Notes under the pieces: generated by a model | The model's input: the letters and a program-made list of their open reading frames with translations, nothing else | Told to the model about the DNA's origin: nothing | Database searches by the model: none | Shown here: piece after piece, positions 1 through 64,000 of the stretch | How the letters are laid out: each line of letters opens with the position of its first letter | Numbering within the stretch: position 1 is the stretch's first letter | Made by a program: the position numbers and the translations under genes | NCBI RefSeq assembly: GCF_910592395.1 | Contig: NC_088317.1 | Coordinates: 16,370,001-16,434,000, forward strand | DNA length: 64,000 nucleotides | Reading direction: 5' to 3' | Source: Lineus longissimus | Taxonomy: Eukaryota; Nemertea; Pilidiophora; Heteronemertea; Lineidae

Positions 1-674
1 ATCTGCGAAAGTCACGGAGTTCTATGGCCGTTTTAATGGTAGGTTGTTATGGTCATGAGCATGCGTGTCTTATCAGTCCTCTTTCAAAAACCACACTGTG
101 ACCATTCCGGGCCCATACCCAGACTCCATTCTCCCCGCCACTCTCTGGAATACAAAATCCCACACGAAATGAAGCAGTGCCACGTGCAGGTTGTCCTCCC
201 TTCCATTCAACGCCCAATTATGCAGCGCCCCTTGGCAACTCTGAAGCAAAATGTGGTTTTTGAATCCTTCAGCAGTCCATGTTACAGTGTGTTGTGTGTC
301 CATGAACATATGAAATAGGCAACAAATTTTTCAGGCAAAATTTTTCATATATTTTTCAGAAAAATTGGTTTTACCTATCCTGTGGTAGATTTTTTCAATC
401 AGGTATATTTATCTTTTTACATACTTAAATAATTGAGGAATTTTCCTCAAACTTTTTTTAAGTGTCATAATGCGAATACCAATTTTTGGGTAATATTTTT
501 CTTGAATAATTTTTTAAAGGATTTTTATTTTCATGTATTACCTGTCTTGGGTAGTAAGATTGGAATTGAATATCGCTTTTGTAAGTGTTAGTGTTTCAAT
601 ATTCTAAGTGTTTTTCAATTCTCGTTTCAAAGTGTTATTCTTGAAAATTTCATCTTTCTTACAATACATTGCTT

Positions 675-840
675 ATCGTGCAACTTGTGTAAACGCCTCG
701 TAGACAAGTGATTTGAATTGCAACAACCTGCGATTTAAATCGCATGTGTAGATAATCGCTCATTTGCTGTGGTCATTGAGGTTGCACACAAGTGATCCTT
801 TTGTCGCCCATCGCAACGATTATAATCACTGGTAGAGCTC
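675..840. repeat. interspersed repeat with ATCGCATG-type motifs
   Basis: Contains repeated motifs such as GCGATTTAAATCGCATGTG, TCGCAACGATTATAATC and CACAAGTGATCC. Related tracts occur at about 9580-9660, 25460-25575, 37075-37215, 52750-52815 and 63265-63480, suggesting a dispersed MITE-like family. Confidence 0.5.
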
Positions 841-1125
841 TGTGATTTTAATTGCTCGTCGGTAAACATGAAATCTGTGTAGTTTTTATGTAAATAGTCA
901 CGAAACTGTATTTTGATCCTTTGAAATATGGTAGGATCAGAAGGTGCCATTTTTGCATGCGAGAAAGTGAATCTTTCACGCTGCAAGGGCTGTTAATAAC
1001 TTCAGCCCAAAGCTTCGACCATAGCCATACATGCAGCAGTCACCTAAAGAAAGAATCCAGAACATGTTTGCCAAATTGTCTGCAGCTTTCAGGGACATAG
1101 CTAGAAGGGTATGCAGGCCGGTTAC

Positions 1126-1354
1126 AGGAAAATTCGTCCCCGGATAATTCGTCCCCGGAAAACTCGTCCCCGGAAAACTCGACCCCGCAAATTCGTCCCC
1201 AGATAATTCATCCCTAAGGATAATTCGTCCCCGGAAAATTCGTCCCCGAGGATAATTCATCCCCAAGGATAATTCGTCCCCGGAAAATTTGTCCCCGAGG
1301 ATAATTCATCCCCGAGGATAATTCGTCCCTGGAAAGTTCGTCCCCGAGGAAAGA
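1126..1354. repeat. minisatellite of TTCGTCCCCGG(A)
   Basis: About 14 imperfect copies of a 15-18 bp unit with the core ATTCGTCCCCGG, followed by a CCCCGAGGATAATTC variant. Short minus-strand frames through it are repeat artefacts. Confidence 0.85.
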
Positions 1355-3397
1355 ACGTTTTTCATGCAGATTTTGTCCAATTTTGAGATGATAAGAGGTC
1401 AAAAGTGTTGTCCCCCCAGCCTCCCCGTACCAAGAAGGCCTGGCTTTTGATTCCTGATGTAAACACGAAGGAAAAAGTCACGTTGGAGTCGAACCATGTT
1501 TATACTCATAGTTGAATGCTAATTGGACTGATTTGAATTTCATGAGGCACTACAACTGTTGTGATCAACAGGTGCAGTCTATCCTAATTTGTACTCGGGC
1601 CAAGTTTGTACGAGGAATAGGTAGGCCTAGGTAATGTCAGGGTACTGGATATGTTGATGTTCTGTTAGCATTAGGTATAGAATTCTACTGGGATAACCAG
1701 ATATGGTATAGAATTTTGGATGGTGTTGTGTGCAGGTCAAAAGCTTTGATAATGTCAGTGAGGACCTTCTGACTGGATGTTCATTTAGTGGAATAGCTGT
1801 CGTAAGAGGTCTGTTTGATGCAAATGTGGAATAAATTGGATAATGTTGCTGTTTTACTGGTGATGATTGGAGTATATGCGTCCGCACACATTCAAGCTTC
1901 AAATGAAGCATGTTGCAATCAGTCCTTGAATGGCAGTTGGATTGGATGCGTGGAAGTTTGCTCTAGTTTGGATAAGGATAGCCCAAGCAATCATATCATT
2001 CAATGATGGGATCTTGCTGCTTGCAAATATTCTTGAGGATGCTACTTCTAATTCAAGGAGAAGTGTGTTGACCTTGCTGAAATTGCGTGTTCCTGGATAT
2101 CTTATATTTTGATTTTGATGGTAAATTCCATCAATAATGTAGCCTTTCCCTTTGACTTCTACTGAGTACTGCTGGTAAAGGCGTTAATCGCATAGCTTTA
2201 TAGTTTGGTCTGAGGTCTTTCTCTGATTTTTTTGCACTACCATTTGACAATCAAAAGTCACCCTGGGCAATTTCCCAACCGTATCAAGGAGGACCAAATT
2301 CTATTTCACCTCTGACCTGTTCAGAAACCAATCTTTCGAATCGCCACTTGATCTGAGTGGTTTTGTTTTTGATGCATTCGTCACTTTAGAAGTAGAACTG
2401 ATCGTACGCTATCGAATTTGCCAACGAAATCAACAAATTTTGGCTTCCATACACCGCCTCATCTGCATTCTGTCAACTTCGTTCAGTCCTGATTCAGCGT
2501 CTAGACATGATCCCATTTGTAGTTGATTCAATAAGTCCAGCTTGGTGGCGCATACTGATTTAGGATCTTAGGCGGGTGTTGAGTGGGTTGGCAACGGTTG
2601 GGTCCCATTCTTCAGTTCGTGTGGCAAGTAGAAGTTGTTCTTGTGTATGGTAACTTAAAATCATTCTCAGAGGAGACAACGTGAATTTGTTCATGTCCAT
2701 GCTGCAGCCAAAGCGTCCAGACCAGTTTCATGTTTGTGGGAGATTTTCTTACTCATCTGGGAGTGTGTAACACTTTCGTTGACTCTCATTGTTGCATACT
2801 GGTTTTCTTTGAAAGGTTGGGAATTCCGCTTGACTAGGCCTACTAGGAAATCTTAGGCGGATTTGTTTGATCATCGAATGTGAGGAGTTCATTAAAATTC
2901 AAATGGAATGATTGTCCTTTGGAGGTGGCCAGGATGGTTCAAGATGGTTGCCTTACTGATTTTGAGTTTCGTGGCAGCTGTTCAAGTGTAGGTTCCATTT
3001 CTTCAGTCTGTTGGGCTCTTGGAAGAATCTGCTTGTTGTGAGTTGTATCAACTTGCTTCTCTGTGTTGTGTACCGTAATGACCCTCACCATAGATTTCTT
3101 ATCCATGCTGGATTCACCATGAATCAGACTGCCTCGACATCTCCCTATAGATCTCGGATGTCATCCCCCATCAAACATCCATTCATCATTTCTTCAGAAT
3201 TTTATCGTTCTTCATTATGACATTCATTGGACGTGTGGGAATTTGCATGTTGAGATGCATTCAGATTAGTATCTTAGCGCTTCTGGAAATTACCACTGCT
3301 CACCCATTAGCAAATTCAATAGCCATACCCATCTGCAAAATCAGGTACTAGTAGTCAGTTTGCTTGTTGCTGCTCTCTCCATCTTTCTAGTGTCTTC

Positions 3398-3830
3398 TTC
3401 AAACTTTTGCCGGCTTCCATTTGTGGAAACACCAACTCTGTTTATAGACATCTTGATCTTCAGAAGTATCCAAGGCCTCTGCAAAATCTGGTACCAGTGG
3501 TCTGTTTGCTTGTTGCTGCTCTCTCAGTCTTAGCGTCTGCTTCAAACTTTTGCCGGCTTCCATTTGTGGAAACACCAACTCTGTCCCTAGGCATCTTGAT
3601 CTTCAGAAGTATCCAAGGCCTCTGCAAAATCTGGTACTGGTGGTCTGTTTGCTTGTTGCTGCTCTCTCAGTCTTAGTGTCTGCTTCAAACTTTTCCCGGC
3701 TTCCATTTGTGGAAACACCAACTCTGTTTATAGACATCTTGATCATCAGAAGTATCCAAGGCCTCTGCAAAATCTGGTACCGTGGTCTGTTTGCTTGTTG
3801 CCGCTCTCTGGAGTTTTTGCGTCTGCTCTA
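3398..3830. repeat. 143-bp tandem triplicate
   Basis: Three units spaced 143 bp (AAACTTTTGCCGG at about 3401, 3544, 3687). The minus strand has a coding-like phrase PDFAEALDTSEDQDVYKQSW in the units, but 143 is not a multiple of 3, so the frame breaks at each copy. Origin not recognised. Confidence 0.75.
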
Positions 3831-6307
3831 AATTGTCTCTAGCTTCCACGCTGGGGAAAATATCATCAACGCTCACTGCTACTTGGGTGGCTTTCTAGTT
3901 CCAGAAAGGCTACTGTAGCAATTGGTAGTTACATTGTATGCATTCCAATTGTTTCAACATTATGGCAGCTGTGCATTGCATTTGATAAGATACGACAATT
4001 GGTAGAGTCTTCTCTTCAGATTCCAGATTCTGACCATGTGGCATTCAATTTCTTGAGCCAGTTTGCAAATTTTGCCCCCAGCTGCAGAGTGGACGTAATG
4101 TCACACCGAATGGAAATGCTGTCAGAGTTTCCAAACAATATACCTAGGTTATGGTGAGTTTTCCTTAGCCTGCTGCAGAGCCTACATGTATCTTCAATGG
4201 AATGCAGAATGACATTACTCATCTTCCAAATTGCAATATTTCAAATTGGTTGGCAATATTTTTGCTGCACGTCAGTGATAAAGCAATGAATGTGTATGTT
4301 TGTACATATTGTAATCACTGGAATCAAAAATGATCACTATTTTGATTAAACAATCCATGAAAGTGGGTCACAGAAGTGGCCAACTCAGGATGACTCCCAG
4401 ACATACTCATCAGTTGAATCATTCAGCAATACATTTTGTCTTTAAAAATCAGTGCAAATGTCCTGGCTTATATCATTTGGAAGAAGCAGGTTTTGTGGAG
4501 TTGTAATTGCATGTCATTTTCATTTTAGCAAAATTAATGGTCATATTATCCAGAAAGAACCTCTCGAACCTTCATGAAAATGTGTGTGCTCTGGGCCCTC
4601 CGTGTCCCCATCATTAGGATGTGGCCTTCCTTGTCCGAAATCCGAAACGATTCCAGATACATTGGACCATCCTGTTCCCTTCTAGCACTGATCCTTTCTC
4701 AACACATTGGCAGAAACGGTCATGAGGTCTGTTTGGTTCAGCAGACCTGTATCATTAGTACCTAATGGCTCCTAACAAAGTTACTCAGTTTTGATTACCA
4801 GAGTCTGCACTTTGCTAAGCTCTGTTAGCAGGTATTGTGGCAAACTTATGTTTCATTCGTTTTAACGTAAGTTGGAAGAACTGTCGGTGCATTCAGGCAT
4901 TCTCGTCTGTATAACACGTGTGATTCAGGCAAATTTGAGTTGGTACAATCTTCTCAAGTTTGCCAGAAAGATGCCAAGATACAGAGCGTCATAAAGGATT
5001 TTCAGTCAAGGTGAACTTCAGAATCATGGTTTCTTGATCTTTCTATTGCTCTATTGCGGCAACTATGGCTGGTGGATTCTGACCACCACTGTTGCCGATC
5101 TCCTATCAAACCCACCTGTTGATCCCTGAAGAACAGATGTTGACCCATCTACCAAAGCTAAGCGGAGTATTTTGGATGCAACTTCAAGGATATAAGAACC
5201 AAGGAACTCTTGTTTTGTACTTTGCCTAGTTTAATCTTCTCAGTTGCGTTGCGGATATCTTTGGTGAGGTTGGGACTTGAACTAACCAAAGCTTTCATTG
5301 CCGACCAGAGGAATTCATTTCGATGTCCAGGTGGTCATGAGTTGAGGTGCATTCTTCAGCTTGTTCTGGAATTCTTGAGGCTTGGAAGCACACTGAACAT
5401 GTTCCCAACCATCAGACTGACCTTGCATTTTCATTCTTCAACTCCATCCGATCTAAGGATTGTTTCGTTTCGGACCATTGGATTCCCGATCTGAGCTATG
5501 CCTCTGATCTCAGCTTCAGGATTCATTGTATGTTGCTTGTGTGTTCTAGAAGGGGGATTAGAGTCCATGCCAGGGATCATTTCAATTCGTCTCTTGGATT
5601 AGCTGGGTAGTTTCTGGACTGCATTTTATGCTTACTGCAGAATCACTGTGCCATTTCAGCTTGGACACAAAATGACCAATCTTGCCAATAAGGCCTACCA
5701 GACTACATGAATGATTCTTCTGTAGCTATGACTGATAGTTAAACCTGACTGAAACTTGTAGCCATAACTCATTGCTTGACAGCCTAAGCAATGGGCTGCC
5801 CAGAAAAGTACATTCAACAAAGTTCAGTTCTTCAGGTATAGGCCCTTTGGTTGTAGTGCTACAACTTCTCTAGCATTCTTTTCCCATCCCATGCCTGTCA
5901 GGAAACTATATTAGCAAGCCCTTGGCTACAATTTGTAATGATGTTGGCATCTGTCTAAGGGATTTCTTGCCGATGTGGGTTGTTAAATTGGTCTGAACCC
6001 AAGAGGTATTTGGTATACTGCAACCTCAGCTTTCTCACTTTGCTCTTCGAAGATGTTAGGCTTTCGGTTTCCACTATAAAACAAGTCTGGACAATATCAC
6101 ATCATGAAATGTATCTTAAGGTTTCAACAGTCTGTTTGATTTGTATTATCGATTTAGGTGATTGAGTAAACGCAAGTAAATCACTCACAGAAATATCAGA
6201 AGGGACATGCAACTGGGATCAAATGACTACTCAGATACGTTGTTTAATTGATCAGAAAGGAATAGCCTGTTTCTATCTCGGATTGTTCAGAGTCTAAAAA
6301 CGTCAAA

Positions 6308-63737
<57,430 letters not shown>

Positions 63738-64000
63738 TAATCGGCAAAGAATGACATCATCATTTGAAGAACCCACCTGGAGTATTTGCAGTACCAAGCC
63801 AGATATTCCACACGTAAAATCGGATCTGGATCAACGTGTAGAAAAACTGAAATCAACTGAAAATTGTAAACCCGTTTATTTTTGCGCCATTTAAGTTTTA
63901 CTTAAGCATCCTTTCCCAATTTTGGTTCCAATTATTTCCGCGAATCGGTGAATTTCCCAAAGATAAAACCATAAAGTTAAACATTTTTGCGCCCTTAAGT

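Larger units (their letters stand above)
1..6290. other. upstream or 5' intronic DNA without a recognised gene
   Basis: 6.3 kb before the first coding exon. Open frames are short and none resembles a known protein. It contains a TTCGTCCCCG array, a 143-bp triplicate and a CGCATGTG-type interspersed repeat. It may be intergenic, promoter or first-intron sequence. No TATA box or CpG island stands out. Confidence 0.5.

Noticed and set aside
73-309. 78-codon minus frame at the window start as an exon of a neighbouring gene
   Set aside because: Looks mildly exon-like (ALHNWALNGREDNLHVALL), but no family is recognised and splice sites are not convincing.

Overview
This window is genomic DNA from an animal, almost certainly a non-vertebrate metazoan, probably marine. 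One large gene fills most of it on the + strand. Its short exons are bounded by GT..AG introns, and its introns are full of MITEs, tRNA-derived SINEs, LINE tails and minisatellites. Operons, ribosome binding sites, CRISPR arrays and bacterial genes are absent. I cannot name the species from the sequence. One interspersed family has termini of the pogo/Tigger type (TA-CAGT..ACTG-TA) and is present about 12 times.

The gene is a DOCK-D (zizimin; DOCK9/10/11-type) guanine-nucleotide exchange factor. I could assemble it from an initiator ATG at 6308 to a TGA at 63735-63737. The 47 main-chain or candidate exons give about 2,361 residues with phases that match at every junction; two further alternative cassettes are counted separately. 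The order is: N-terminal zizimin region (exons 1-4), PH domain (exons 5-7), linker (8-12), DHR-1/C2-like membrane-binding domain (about 13-17), helical armadillo-like middle (18-37) with a Ser-rich linker (27-28, 31-32), and the catalytic DHR-2 domain for Cdc42/Rac-type GTPases (38-47). DHR-2 includes the nucleotide-sensor segment VSVQVNAGP in exon 46. The C-terminus ends in SSV, a possible class I PDZ ligand. Exon 19 (181 codons, phase 0-0) is an acidic and Ser-rich insert that I do not know from vertebrate DOCK9/10/11.

Layout: 1-6290 is upstream or 5'-intron DNA with repeats and no gene I recognise. 6308-18308 holds exons 1-14 with several minisatellites. 18358-20785 is a roughly 67-copy, 36-bp minisatellite inside intron 14; its long open frames are artefacts. 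20887-32880 holds exons 15-25, with a decayed copy of exon 15 just downstream of the real one. 32881-37790 is a 4.9-kb repeat-rich intron. 37791-51091 holds exons 26-39. 51368-54356 holds two candidate alternative cassettes (45 nt and a 12-nt microexon) and exon 41. 54956-58255 holds exons 42-46, which are most of DHR-2. 58256-63641 is the last large intron, and 63642-63737 is the terminal exon. No polyadenylation signal is visible before the window ends.

The most unusual features are: a 60-bp minisatellite that has copied the end of exon 37 with its splice donor several times; the decayed exon-15 duplicate; symmetric microexons; MITE copies inserted within about 8-15 nt of splice sites; a giant palindrome of TAACG microsatellite; and a complete 540-bp piggyBac-type MITE with TTAA ends.
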